64,000 bases of DNA from Piezodorus guildinii (taxonomy: Eukaryota > Arthropoda > Insecta > Hemiptera > Pentatomidae), in NCBI GenBank assembly GCA_023052935.1, contig CM041294.1, positions 17,862,635-17,926,634 on the forward strand, written 5' to 3'. The notes beneath the pieces are model-generated. The model had not been told where the DNA came from. It saw nothing but the letters and a program-made list of their open reading frames with translations, and made no database searches. Both the position numbers and the translations under genes were made by a program. This document shows positions 1 to 12,815 of the stretch, piece by piece (position 1 is the stretch's first letter; each line of letters opens with the position of its first letter).

Positions 1-290
1 GCTGATTTGGCCCGAACCAGGTATCAATCTGGACATACTCCACTCCCACTCTAACCCACTCAATCCTAGCTTCCTCTTCTATTTCTGACAATCCTCCGAG
101 GTGTCTAAAAAGAAGATGGCCTCAAGACCTTCTAGTTTAGATTACCTAGTAGAATTCTGCCAATGGGCATTTTCTCTTCATGTTTTATTCATATATTTTC
201 TCTTTTAGCTAATTTACTTGATGTATTAAGCAGTTGTAAATTTCAGTAAAATTAAATTCATGTTAATAATAATAAAAAAAAAAAAAAAAG
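1..290 (+). mobile_element. Jockey-like LINE (family B), 3' end, cut by window edge
   Basis: The last codons of a reverse transcriptase ORF2 and its 3' untranslated region. The sequence matches the ends of the copies at 48851-50660, 34600-35150 and, on the minus strand, 10700-11720. It includes the proline/arginine-rich ending (P-P-R-x-L-K-R-R-W), a T-rich untranslated region and an A-rich tail near 272-290. The upstream part lies outside the window. Confidence 0.85.
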
Positions 291-2904
291 AACTTGTAAC
301 TAAAGTTAGGTTTAAAAAAAGGTTAAAGGAATCACATCGAGTTACAACAGAAACATATTATTCAGACTAAATAATCTAACAATAGAATTTATTCTTTGCA
401 AAAATCACTTAGCTTTATCTCTACTTTTCATCATTATTCATTTTATTGTACAACTTTATAAAGAAGATTACATCTTTTCTGAAATATTTAGCTTTCAAAC
501 AGTATATTATACATCACTATAACTATACTAACATACACTAAAAAAATATTTATCTAAAAATGTATTTTTTTGGATAATTTAACATAACAATATAACATTA
601 TTAAGTGCAATAATCACGTAATGTGAAGTCTGATTCGTCACGTTACATTACCTTCCACAACGTTCATATAAGATGACATTTTTCTCAAATATTTAGCTTT
701 CCAACGGTACATTATATATTGACGGTATATCATTTACGTTACATTACCTTCCACAACGTTCATATAAGATGACATTTTTCTCAAATATTTAGCTTTCCAA
801 CGGTACATTATATATTGACGGTATATCATTTACGTTACATTACCTTCCACAACGTTCATATAAGATGACATTTTTCTCAAATATTTAGCTTTCCAACGGT
901 ACATTATATATTGACGGTATATCATTTACGTTACATTACCTTCCACAACGTTCATATAAGATGACATTTTTCTCAAATATTTAGCTTTCCAACGGTACAT
1001 TATATATTGACGGTATATCATTTACGTTACATTACCTTCCACAACGTTCATATAAGATGACATTTTTCTCAAATATTTAGCTTTCCAACGGTACATTATA
1101 TATTGACGGTATATCATTTACGTTACATTACCTTCCACAACGTTCATATAAGATGACATTTTTCTCAAATATTTAGCTTTCCAACGGTACATTATATATT
1201 GACGGTATATCATTTACGTTACATTACCTTCCACAACGTTCATATAAGATGACATTTTTCTCAATATTTAGCTTTCCAACGGTACATTATATATTGACGC
1301 TATATCATTTACGTTACATTACCTTCCACAACGTTCATATAAGATGACATTTTTCTCAAATATTTAGCTTTCCAACGGTACATTATATATTGACGGTATA
1401 TCATTTACGTTACATTACCTTCCACAACGTTCATATAAGATGACATTTTTCTCAAATATTTAGCTTTCCAACGGTACATTATATATTGACGGTATATCAT
1501 TTACGTTACATTACCTTCCACAACGTTCATATAAGATGACATTTTTCTCAAATATTTAGCTTTCCAACGGTACATTATATATTGACGGTATATCATTTAC
1601 GTTACATTACCTTCCACAACGTTCATATAAGATGACATTTTTCTCAAATATTTAGCTTTCCAACGGTACATTATATATTGACGGTATATCATTTACGTTA
1701 CATTACCTTCCACAACGTTCATATAAGATGACATTTTTCTCAAATATTTAGCTTTCCAACGGTACATTATATATTGACGGTATATCATTTACGTTACATT
1801 ACCTTCCACAACGTTCATATAAGATGACATTTTTCTCAAATATTTAGCTTTCCAACGGTACATTATATATTGACGGTATATCATTTACGTTACATTACCT
1901 TCCACAACGTTCATATAAGATGACATTTTTCTCAAATATTTAGCTTTCCAACGGTACATTATATATTGACGGTATATCATTTACGTTACATTACCTTCCA
2001 CAACGTTCATATAAGATGACATTTTTCTCAAATATTTAGCTTTCCAACGGTACATTATATATTGACGGTATATCATTTACGTTACATTACCTTCCACAAC
2101 GTTCATATAAGATGACATTTTTCTCAAATATTTAGCTTTCCAACGGTACATTATATATTGACGGTATATCATTTACGTTACATTACCTTCCACAACGTTC
2201 ATATAAGATGACATTTTTCTCAAATATTTAGCTTTCCAACGGTACATTATATATTGACGGTATATCATTTACGTTACATTACCTTCCACAACGTTTCATA
2301 TAAGATGACATTTTTCTCAAATATTTAGCTTTCCAACGGTACATTATATATTGACGGTATATCATTTACGTTACATTACCTTCCACAACGTTCATATAAG
2401 ATGACATTTTCTCAAATATTAGCTTTCCAACGGTACATTATATATTGACGGTATATCATTTACGTTACATTACCTTCCACAACGTTCATATAAGATGACA
2501 TTTTTCTCAAATATTTAGCTTTCCAACGGTACATTATATTGACGGTATATCATTTACGTTACATTACCTTCCACAACGTTCATATAAGATGACATTTTTC
2601 TCAAATATTTAGCTTTCCAACGGTACATTATATATTGACGGTATATTATCATTTACGTTACATTACCTTCCACAACGTTCATATAAGATGACATTTTTCT
2701 CAAATATTTAGCTTTCCAACGGTACATTATATATTGACGGTATATCATTTACGTTACATTACCTTCCACAACGTTCATATAAGATGACATTTTTCTCAAA
2801 TATTTAGCTTTCCAACGGTACATTATATATTGACGGTATATCATTTACGTTACATTACCTTCCACAACGTTCATATAAGATGACATTTTTCTCAAATATT
2901 TAGC

Positions 2905-4390
2905 TTTCACGTACATTTTATTGACGGTATATCATTTAGTTAATTACTTCCACAACGTTCATATAGATGACATTTTATTACTTTCCACAACGTAAAGAAA
3001 TTTTTCAAATTTGCTTCCAACGTTAAATTAATTATTATCTTAATAAATATTTTTCAATTAGTAACATAAGTTCATTAGAAATTCCATTTTTCTCAATATT
3101 AGCTTTCACGGACATATATTACGTATTCTTACGTTATTACTTCACAGGTTCAAAATGACATTTCTCAAATATTCTTCCAACGGTACATTATATATTGGTA
3201 TATTTACGTTACATTACTCCACAATTATAAGAGACATTTTTTAAATATTATTTCCAACGTCTTATATTTGCGTATCTTTCTTACATTACCTTCCCAAAGG
3301 TTTCAAATTTTAGTTAAACATTTCTATTTTGAAAAATATAGATGTTTCAGCCGTACATATATTGGTATATCATTACGTACATCTTCAACTTAAAAGCTTT
3401 TTTAAATAGTTCATCAAGCGTAATCTTTCGTATTACTTACAGTTCATTAAGTGAATTTCTAATATTTAGTTCACGGTATATTATTGACGTTATCATAGTT
3501 ACTTACTTCCACAAGTTATATAAGTGACATTTTTCAAATATTAGCTTTCAACGGACTTATATTGACGGATATCATTACGTACATTACTTCCACAATTCAT
3601 ATAAATGACATTTTTTCAATTTAGCTTTCCAAGTCATTATATATTGACGTATATATTACGTTATTACTTCACAAGTTATATAAGATGACATTTTTCTCAA
3701 ATATTAGTTTCAACGGTACATTATTATTGACGGTAATCATTTACGTTACATTCTTAAACGCATATAGTATTTTCCAATATTTAGCTTCCAAGGTAATTAT
3801 AATGCAATTTTAGTAATCTTCACAAGTATATGGACTTTTCAAATTTTCTTCCACGGTACATTATATATGACGGTATATCATTACGTTACATTACTTCCAC
3901 AACGTTCTATAAGAGACATTTTTCTAAATTTTAGCTTTCAACGGTACATTATATTGACGTAATCATTTACGTTACATTACTTCACAACTTCATATAAGAT
4001 GAATTTTTAAATATTTAGTTTCCAACGGTACATTATATATTGACGGTATATCATTACGTTAATTACTTCCACAAGTTATATAAGATGACTTTTTTCAATA
4101 TTGTTTCCGGTATTATATTGAGTATATATTTACGTCATTACTTCAAACGTCATATAAGATGAATTTCTAATATTTAGCTTTCAACGGTAATTTATTTGAC
4201 GTAACATTTACGTACATTACCTTCCACAACGTTCATATAGATGACATTTTTCAATATTTAGCTTTCCAACGTACTTATATATGACGTATATCATTTACGT
4301 TACATTACCTTCCACAAGTTCATATAAGATGACATTTTCTCAATATTTAGCTTTCCAACGGTACATTATATATGACGTATATTTTACGTT
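2905..4390. repeat. Deletion-rich block of the satellite (first)
   Basis: Units here are recognisable but shortened. Nearly all differences from the 96-bp consensus are losses of one or a few bases, often in doublets and homopolymers. True substitutions are few. Perfect units resume abruptly at about 4390. Confidence 0.85.
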
Positions 4391-5469
4391 ACATTACCTT
4401 CCACAACGTTCATATAAGATGACATTTTTCTCAAATATTTAGCTTTCCAACGGTACATTATATATTGACGGTATATCATTTACGTTACATTACCTTCCAC
4501 AACGTTCATATAAGATGACATTTTTCTCAAATATTTAGCTTTCCAACGGTACATTATATATTGACGGTATATCATTTACGTTACATTACCTTCCACAACG
4601 TTCATATAAGATGACATTTTTCTCAAATATTTAGCTTTCCAACGGTACATTATATATTGACGGTATATCATTTACGTTACATTACCTTCCACAACGTTCA
4701 TATAAGATGACATTTTTTCTCAAATATTTAGCTTTCCAACGGTACATTATATATTGACGGTATATCATTTACGTTACATTACCTTCCACAACGTTCATAT
4801 AAGATGACATTTTTCTCAAATATTTAGCTTTCCCAACGGTACATTATATATTGACGGTATATCATTTACGTTACATTACCTTCCACAACGTTCATATAAG
4901 ATGACATTTTTCTCAAATATTTAGCTTTCCAACGGTACATTATATATTGACGGTATATCATTTACGTTACATTACCTTCCACAACGTTCATATAAGATGA
5001 CATTTTTCTCAAATATTTAGCTTTCCAACGGTACATTATATATTGACGGTATATCATTTACGTTACATTACCTTCCACAACGTTCATATAAGATGACATT
5101 TTTCTCAAATATTTAGCTTTCCAACGGTACATTATATATTGACGGTATATCATTTACGTTACATTACCTTCCACAACGTTCATATAAGATGACATTTTTC
5201 TCAAATATTTAGCTTTCCAACGGTACATTATATATTGACGGTATATCATTTACGTTACATTACCTTCCACAACGTTCATATAAGATGACATTTTTCTCAA
5301 ATATTTAGCTTTCCAACGGTACATTATATATTGACGGTATATCATTTACGTTACATTACCTTCCACAACGTTCATATAAGATGACATTTTTCTCAAATAT
5401 TTAGCTTTCCAACGGTACATTATATATTGACGGTATATCATTTACGTTACATTACCTTCCACAACGTTC

Positions 5470-7845
5470 ATATAATGACTTTTTCTCAAATATTTAGCTT
5501 TCAACGTACATTATATATTGACGGATATCATTTAGTTACATTACCTTCCACAGTCATATAAGATGACATTTTTCTCAATATTTAGCTTTCCAACGGTACA
5601 TTATATATTGACGGTATATCTTACTTACTTCCTCACAAGTTCATATAAGATGACATTTTCTCAAATATTTATTTCACGGTAATTATATTACGTATCATTT
5701 ACGTTACATTACCTTCCACAAGTTCATTAAGTGACATTTTTCAAATATTTAGTTCAACTACATAATATGACGAATCATTTCTTATTACCTTCCAAGTTCA
5801 TATAAATGACATTTTTCTCAATTTTCTTCCAACGGTACATTATATATTGCGTATATTTTCTTAATACCTTCCAACGTATAAAATGCATTTTTTCAATATT
5901 ACTTTCCAACGTCATTATATTTCGTATACTTTACGTTACATTACTTCCACAAGTTCATATAAGACATTTTTCCAATTTAGCTTTCCAACGGTACATTATA
6001 TTTGACGGATATCATTACTTACATACCTTCAAAGTTCATTAAATATTTTTCAAATATTTAGTTTCACGGTACATTATATATTACGGTATATCATTTCTTA
6101 ATTACTTCCAAACGTCATATAAGATGACTTTTCTAATATTTACTTTCCAAGCTTATATTACGGTTATCATTACGTTACATTACCTTCCACAAGTTCATAT
6201 AAGATGACATTTTCTCAATATTTAGCTTTCCACGGTAATTATATATTACGTAATCTTACGTTAATATTCACAAGTTATATAAATACTTTTTCTAAATATT
6301 TAGTTTCAACGGTACATTATAATTGACGTATATCATTTACTTAATTACTTCACAAGTTCATATAAATGACTTTTTTCAAATATTTACTTTCAACGTACAT
6401 TATAATTGACTATTCATTACTTACTTACCTTAAAGTTCTATAATCATTTTTCTAAATTACTTTCCAACGTAATTATATTTATATTATTTACGTTACATTA
6501 CTTAAGTTCATTAATGACATTTTCCAAATATTTAGCTTTCAAAATTATTATACGGTATATATTTACGTTACATTACCTTCAACTTCATATAATAATTTTT
6601 CTCAAATATTTGCTTTCCAACGGTACATTATATATTGACGGTATATCATTTAGTACATTCTTCCAAATTATTAAGTACATTTTTTCAAATATTTACTTTC
6701 CAACGTACATTATATTACGGATATCATTGTTATTACCTTCCAACGTTCATATAATGACATTTTTCTAATATTACTTTCCACGGTACATTATATATTCTAA
6801 TCATTTACTTACTTACTTCAAACGTTCATATAAATGACATTTTTCTCAAATATTTGCTTTCCAATATTTATTACGGTAATATTTACGTTACATTACTTCC
6901 ACACTTCATATAAATGACATTTCTCAAATATTTAGCTTTCACGGACATTATATATGACGGTATATCATTTACGTTACATTACCTTCCACAACGTTCATAT
7001 AAGATGACATTTTTCAAATTTAGCTTTCACGGTACATTATAATTACGTAACATACGTTAATACTTCCAAAGTTCATATAAGTGACATTTTTCAAATATTT
7101 AGCTTTCAACGGTCATTATAATTGACTTTTTTACTTACATTACTTCACAAGTTATATAATGACATTTTTCTCAATATTTAGCTTTCACGTCATTATATAT
7201 TGCTAATATTTACGTACATTATTCACAGTTATATAGTGACATTTTCCAAATATTAGCTTTCCAACTCATTATTATTACGGTAACATTTAGTTACATTACT
7301 TCACAAGTCATATAGTAATTTTTCAAATTGCTTTCCAACGGTACATTATATATTGACGTATATCATTTACGTTACATTACCTTCCACAAGTTCATATAAG
7401 ATGAATTTTTCAAATATTTAGCTTTCCAACGTACATTAATATTGACGGTATATCATTTACGTTACTTACCTTCAAAGTTCATATAGTACATTTCTCAATA
7501 TTTAGTTTCCAACGTACATTTATTGACGGTATCATTTACGTACATTCTTCCAAAGTCATATAGTACATTTTTCTAATATTATTTACGGTACATATATTTG
7601 ACGGTATATCATTTACTTAATTACCTTCACAACGTTCATATAATGACATTTTTTCAAATATTTACTTTCCAACGGTCATATATATGACGGTATATCATTA
7701 TTACTTCTCCACAACTTATATAAGATACATTTCTATATTTACTTCCAACGGTACATTATATATGACTTTCATTTACGTTACATTACTTCACAAGTTCATT
7801 AAGATGACATTTTTTAAATATTTATTTCCAACGGTACATTATATA
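5470..7845. repeat. Deletion-rich block of the satellite (second)
   Basis: Same pattern as the block at 2905-4390: motif order kept, many small deletions, few substitutions. Perfect units return at about 7845 and run to 8440. Confidence 0.85.
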
Positions 7846-8834
7846 TTGACGGTATATCATTTACGTTACATTACCTTCCACAACGTTCATATAAGATGAC
7901 ATTTTTCTCAAATATTTAGCTTTCCAACGGTACATTATATATTGACGGTATATCATTTACGTTACATTACCTTCCACAACGTTCATATAAGATGACATTT
8001 TTCTCAAATATTTAGCTTTCCAACGGTACATTATATATTGACGGTATATCATTTACGTTACATTACCTTCCACAACGTTCATATAAGATGACATTTTTCT
8101 CAAATATTTAGCTTTCCAACGGTACATTATATATTGACGGTATATCATTTACGTTACATTACCTTCCACAAGGTTCATATAAGATGACATTTTTCTCAAA
8201 TATTTAGCTTTCCAACGGTACATTATATATTGACGGTATATCATTTACGTTACATTACCTTCCACAACGTTCATATAAGATGACATTTTTCTCAAATATT
8301 TAGCTTTCCAACGGTACATTATATATTGACGGTATATCATTTACGTTACATTACCTTCCACAACGTTCATATAAGATGACATTTTTCTCAAATATTTAGC
8401 TTTCCAACGGTACATTATATATTGACGGTATATCATTTACTCATTACTTTCGGAGAAAAAAATAAAATAAAAAAAAAACCTAAACAAATATTTTTCCGGT
8501 AGCTGGTTATCAAATTTGTTCAACTTATATATTTACCAGATTTGTTTTTTTATAAATACTGATAACATGAAATGGTTAATTTTTTTCGAATATACAATAT
8601 TTAAGGTACTTCAGAGAAAGGAAATTGAAAATTCAACATTAAGCCCTGTTAGACTATTTCAACCAGAATGAAACCTACATGATATTAAATCATTAAATTA
8701 TACACCGTCATAGCGAATTTAATGAAAATCGCTTCAGCTATTTTGAAAAAATCGTAAAAAGTCAAAAAATGCATAATATAATGCACTGTAATCGGTTCCA
8801 ATTTCCTCCTTAGTTCTATCATCACCCTTCCTTT

Positions 8835-9785
8835 CTTTTGCTTGTTCATCACCCTATCACCTTCACTTCCTCCGTCAAAAACCTTGGAGTAATCCTTGAC
8901 CAAAACTTATCCTGGAAACCCCATATTGCCCAAATTTCCAAAAGATCGATCAGCACACTAAAACTATTTCAGCGGTCCCGTCACCTTCTCCCACAATCCT
9001 CCCGGAAGCTCCTTGTATCCTCTCTTATTTTCCCCCATTTTGATTATAGTTGTGCGGTGGTGGGCTCTCGAGGTTGCTTGAAGGCAGATTGAAACGAGTC
9101 ATGAACTGTTTCTTAAGATTTGTCTTCGGTACCTCTAGACGGTCACATGCGTCAAATTGGCTATTTCCCTCGATTCGAAGTCAATATTTCCTTGGTTCCT
9201 TTCTCTGTCAAGTCATCCGCTCCCACCGCCCCTCTTACATCTATAGTCTCCTGCAATTTAAATCCACAATCCATATTCAGGAAACCAGATCCCGTCTTTT
9301 CGACCTCTATATGCCTTCTCATAGAACCAAAAAATATGAATTTTCCTTCTTAGCCCGGTCCACTTTCTTATGGAATAATATCCCATCACACATCCGTCAT
9401 GCTCCTTCCCGATCTTCTTTCGAATCTCTCCTTTTTAAACACCTTCTTGCTTCCCAATCAGATGCCAACTAATTTCAGTACATCGATAAAAGTGGGTGTG
9501 AGAAATGTCTACACTTCATAACATAAATGATAGTAAAGTTTATTTTCAATTATTCTAATGTTTTTTTTGTTTTTTTGGTTTGTTAGTTCTATATTACATT
9601 TAGATATTACTATATTTTATTTTAAATTTATATTTTTCATTTCTCTCTTTTTCATCAATTAAAACAATTGTAAATAATTTTTGCAATCATTAATATTATT
9701 AGTTTTTTTATGTGTTTTTGTACATATGTATTATTCTCAAGAGACTTAGTCCCAGAATAAAGTTCTTTTTTCATTCATTCATATA
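8835..9785 (+). pseudogene. LINE family G (CR1/L2-like), reverse transcriptase C-terminus and 3' end
   Basis: The coding part (about 8838-9472) is the thumb and C-terminal region of a non-LTR reverse transcriptase. It shows LGVILDQNLSW, FDYSCAVV, then R-S-x-Y-F-L-G-S-F-L and the ending LWNNIPSHIRHAP...HLLASQ. One frameshift near 9056-9065 moves the reading from one plus frame to another. The 3' untranslated region ends at 9740-9783 with agtcccagaataaagttc and a short ATTC repeat tail. Related ends lie at 31268-32101 (plus) and 54070-55297 (minus). The copy is 5'-truncated and has no catalytic YADD box. CR1/L2-like is inferred from the LWN-x-(I/L)-P-x-x-I-R ending; the exact clade is uncertain. 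Confidence 0.8.
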
Positions 9786-10699
9786 AAATGGCACTTTTAG
9801 TTCCTCTTTTTTTTTCTGAAAATTTGCTATAACATCTCAGACCTACACATCCTAAAATATAAAATTTTAGTTTTATACAACATATACTATTAGAGATAGT
9901 CTGATCAGATACACACAGACAGTTTTGCGAAATTGGTCGTTTGTACTTATGGATGTTTATATATTTCATAAATTGGTAAGTAAAAGTAAAAACTGTTTAA
10001 AACATAATCTATTTGGCACTAATAAACTGATGTGCAATCTTTTAAGCTTTTTTTTTTTTTTTTTTTAGCTCTATTTGATTTTCTCCGATCGACCTCACTT
10101 TCCAATATATTTACTGTCATCAAGGATCCGCATTTGGAAATTAATACCTGGAGTATTAACGAGGGCCGGGTCTGTTTGAACAGTGCCGTTTGACAGGAGC
10201 ACACTACACACCGGGGTCACGTTCTATTTATAAAAGACCGGCCGGTCGCGATGCCCCTGCGCTATACGCTTTCTCTGCCGTGCCTTTGATGTCCACAAAA
10301 ATTATATAATACCCAGGACTAATGGATCCCCGTAATTAATGCCAGTACTTAGCTTTAAATAACGGACAAGGCATCCATTTCACAAATTCGTTCCCTACCT
10401 TTAATTTAACTGCTACCTGGATTAGGAATGTAATTCTTTTGAAACGCATATTTAGTCCATTTTTCGGTTACCGCCCCTTTTATATTTGTGGATGAAATTA
10501 ATAGTTCACGAAGAAATATATATTTTTTATATCATTTGTAATTTTAATTGTCTCCTTTGAGTCATTGAAAATTTATATATTTCTTATTATATGTCTACAG
10601 ATAATCCCCAATGTAGCTATTATGGATGTTGGCACAGAAAAACGCGCCTCACAGGTCTAATTTCCGAATCCTGCTAATGACCCTCTGAAGTAGAGGCAA
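9786..10699. other. Unannotated stretch
   Basis: No convincing coding frame or repeat match in the window. 10050-10068 is a run of T. 10085-10330 is more GC-rich than its surroundings (it includes gaccggccggtcgcg) and may be part of an element with no other copy here. Confidence 0.4.
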
Positions 10700-11720
10700 T
10701 ATTTTTTTATTTACTTATTAATTTATTGAAATTTACAACTGTATTAGTAAATACATCAAGTAAATTGGCTCATAATATAGATAATATACATGAAAAGACA
10801 TGAAGTGGCCCATTGGCAACACTCCACTAGGTAATCTACACTAGAAGGTCTCGAGGCCATCTTCTTTTCAGACGCCTCGGAGGATTGTCAGGAATATAAG
10901 AGGAAGCTAGGATTGAGTGGGTTAGAGTGGGAGTGGAGTACGTCATGGAAGGATTGATACCTAGTTCGGGCCAAATCAGCAACATATGGGACATTAAGGT
11001 CTTTATGGTTGATTTTTTTGGTGACAAAGTAAGGAGCATTGAGGATTTTTCGAAGGATTTTGGATTGTAGGGATTGAATACGGGAAGAATTTGAATGTTT
11101 AGTAGAGCCCCAAAGCTCAACTCCGTACGTCCAGATAGGCCTTATGATGGTAATATAGATGAGCCTTTTGTAGTAAAGTGGAAGGTTAGAGCGTCTGTCC
11201 AGTAAGTGTTGAAGTAAGCGAAAGCGTTGGGCAGTTTCTTGTCGTTTCAGTCTTGTGTGCTGATTCCAAGTTAGTCGTTTGTCAAGTAGGAGTCCTAGAT
11301 AGCGAATCTGTTTAACCGGGACTAGCGGAATATTATTAAAGGACACTGTAGGGCAGGAGGTCGTAGGTAATTTGATGGAATTTGTTGGATTTTATTTTGA
11401 TTCTCCTATTCTGACACCATACTTCAAGGTCTCTGATGTGGGATTGAAGAGTTTGAGAGGCAAAAGTAGGATCATTATTGACTGATAACACACAAGTGTC
11501 ATCAGCATAGGTAGAAAGGAAGGTGTTAAAATGGGTTGGGATATCAGCTGTATAAATTGTGTAAAGGAGAGGTCCTAGGATACTGCCTTGAGGAACGCCA
11601 GCAGACTGAGTAAATAGGGATAAATAGGAACTATTGTGGTTTATTTTGAAGGAGATGCAATGTAAAAATGTAAAACAATCTCTATAATACTTAATATCAG
11701 AAAATTGTAATATTTTATAA
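10700..11720 (-). pseudogene. Jockey-like LINE (family B), 5'-truncated, frameshifted
   Basis: On the minus strand the protein runs from SFKINHNSS through AGVPQGSILGPLLY and the catalytic box YADDTCVLS (about 11734-11345). After a frameshift near 11340 it continues as RYLGLLLDKRLTW, PIWTYGVELWG and the C-terminal PPRRLKRRWPRDLL. The 3' untranslated region is at 10835-10700 and ends in a T-rich stretch (A-rich on the coding strand). The endonuclease domain and RT motif A are missing. It is closely related to 48851-50660. Confidence 0.88.
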
Positions 11721-12061
11721 GGATTAAATATCACCAGTGTTGTTCAGGTGAAGAAAGCACTAATGAAGAGAACCAGGACTTGAATTCATTAATTGTCCAA
11801 TTAGACCGAAAAGTTTGTTAAGATGTCTTAGCCTATGCTTGGGGTGTCAGTGGGGAGTGGAGTGACAAAGAAATGCTTTCAGCTCATAACCTCTAGGGCG
11901 CCTTTCAGCCTCTTACTTAATCGGTATTTGATTAAAGATAAATTGCCTCAAATATATGAACATCTATTTTATTGCACTTTCAATCCAAATACTTTTAATT
12001 AATGAAATACAAATAATTTCATACTTTTAATTATTAAACCAGTATGTTTTATTTAATTAAT
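11721..12061. other. Unannotated stretch
   Basis: AT-rich, no coding frame or repeat match seen. Confidence 0.4.
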
Positions 12062-12450
12062 ACACTTGTGGCTACAGCGCCCTAACTCACATCAGTGATG
12101 CGGCTGAGATAGAGGCGCTGGGATCTCTTGGATTCATCTTTTTCCTCCACAAGTGGAGGGAAAAGCGCAGGCCGGGGTTCCCTTTAGCAGTTGTATATAT
12201 CGTGTGTAGTTATGATTGTTTGTATGATGTGTATTTATTTGCCAACTTTTTATTTATCTCAATTATAGGTTGTTGTTTTGATTTGTTTTTTTATTTATTA
12301 TTGTATATATATGAATTTATTTATTTTCTCTTTTACGTAATTTGACTATTATTATTATTTTCTTTATATATTGTATGAATGTGATCACATATCACTGTTA
12401 CTATTGTTCATTTTGTAACAAATTTAAATAAATTTAAAAAAATACACTTA
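12062..12450 (+). mobile_element. 3' untranslated region of a family A-related Jockey-like LINE
   Basis: A block at 12066-12180 (gtggctacagcgccc, gatgcggctgag, gaggcgctgggatc, ccacaagtgg) matches the 3' untranslated region of the neighbouring copy at 13450-13810. It then runs into an AT-rich tail ending aaataaatttaaaaaaa. No coding sequence is left, so it is a very short 5'-truncated insertion, or the remains of one. Confidence 0.7.
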
Positions 12451-12815
12451 CAAAAATATCATTCTGGGTTTTGTATCAGTCATCAAGACTAAAATAAAAC
12501 ACTCAAAAAAATGCATTCAACATTCATTTCTGCTTAAATATATCTGAAGTAACTTAACTTTCTCATATTAATATAATTCAATACCTATATAACAATTACC
12601 TTTTACTTTTGTGTAATGGTTATAATTTATTAATATTTTGTATTAATAAATTGGTTTCTCGACCCAAGGTGAGGAGCAAATGATTAATATCGATCTAAAA
12701 GCCACGCGACGTCGAGACGCGAACTCCTAAATATTTTATTCATCCTACGTTTATGGTCATCTGGTTGTTATGATATTCACTCACTGTCTCCTCTCATTTC
12801 AAATTTCAGACATCA
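12451..12815. other. Unannotated stretch
   Basis: AT-rich spacer between two LINE relics. No supported feature seen. Confidence 0.4.

Larger units (their letters stand above)
640..8440. repeat. 96-bp satellite array, about 81 units
   Basis: A unit starting cgttcatataagatgaca recurs every 96 bp (for example at 661 and 757), head to tail, for about 7.8 kb. 640-2905, 4390-5470 and 7845-8440 are almost perfectly homogeneous, with only rare single-base changes. 2905-4390 and 5470-7845 keep the same order of motifs but have lost many single bases. Open frames inside the array have no coding character. Part of the unit, from agatgaca to about acggtac, resembles the segment of element D at 14958-14995. 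Confidence 0.97.
340..8830 (+). mobile_element. Diverged copy of dispersed element D, split by a satellite array
   Basis: The flanks of the satellite array match D in order. 340-560 resembles the first half of D (compare 14800-15060), including a degenerate version of the D segment around the motif tttagctttc and the A-run before aaatattt. 8455-8800 resembles the second half (compare 15045-15360), including the aaggtact, aagccctgt and acctacatgatatta blocks. The array sits between the two halves. The D terminus with the CA microsatellite is missing; LINE G sequence starts near 8835. Confidence 0.7.

Noticed and set aside
640..8440. Open frames inside the satellite array (for example 6406-6768)
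   Set aside because: They appear only in the deletion-rich blocks where frames shift at random, are rich in Y, F, L and I, and have no counterpart in perfect units.
640..8440. Possible CRISPR-like array from regular spacing
   Set aside because: There are no spacers: the whole 96-bp unit repeats head to tail, and the surroundings are eukaryotic transposons.
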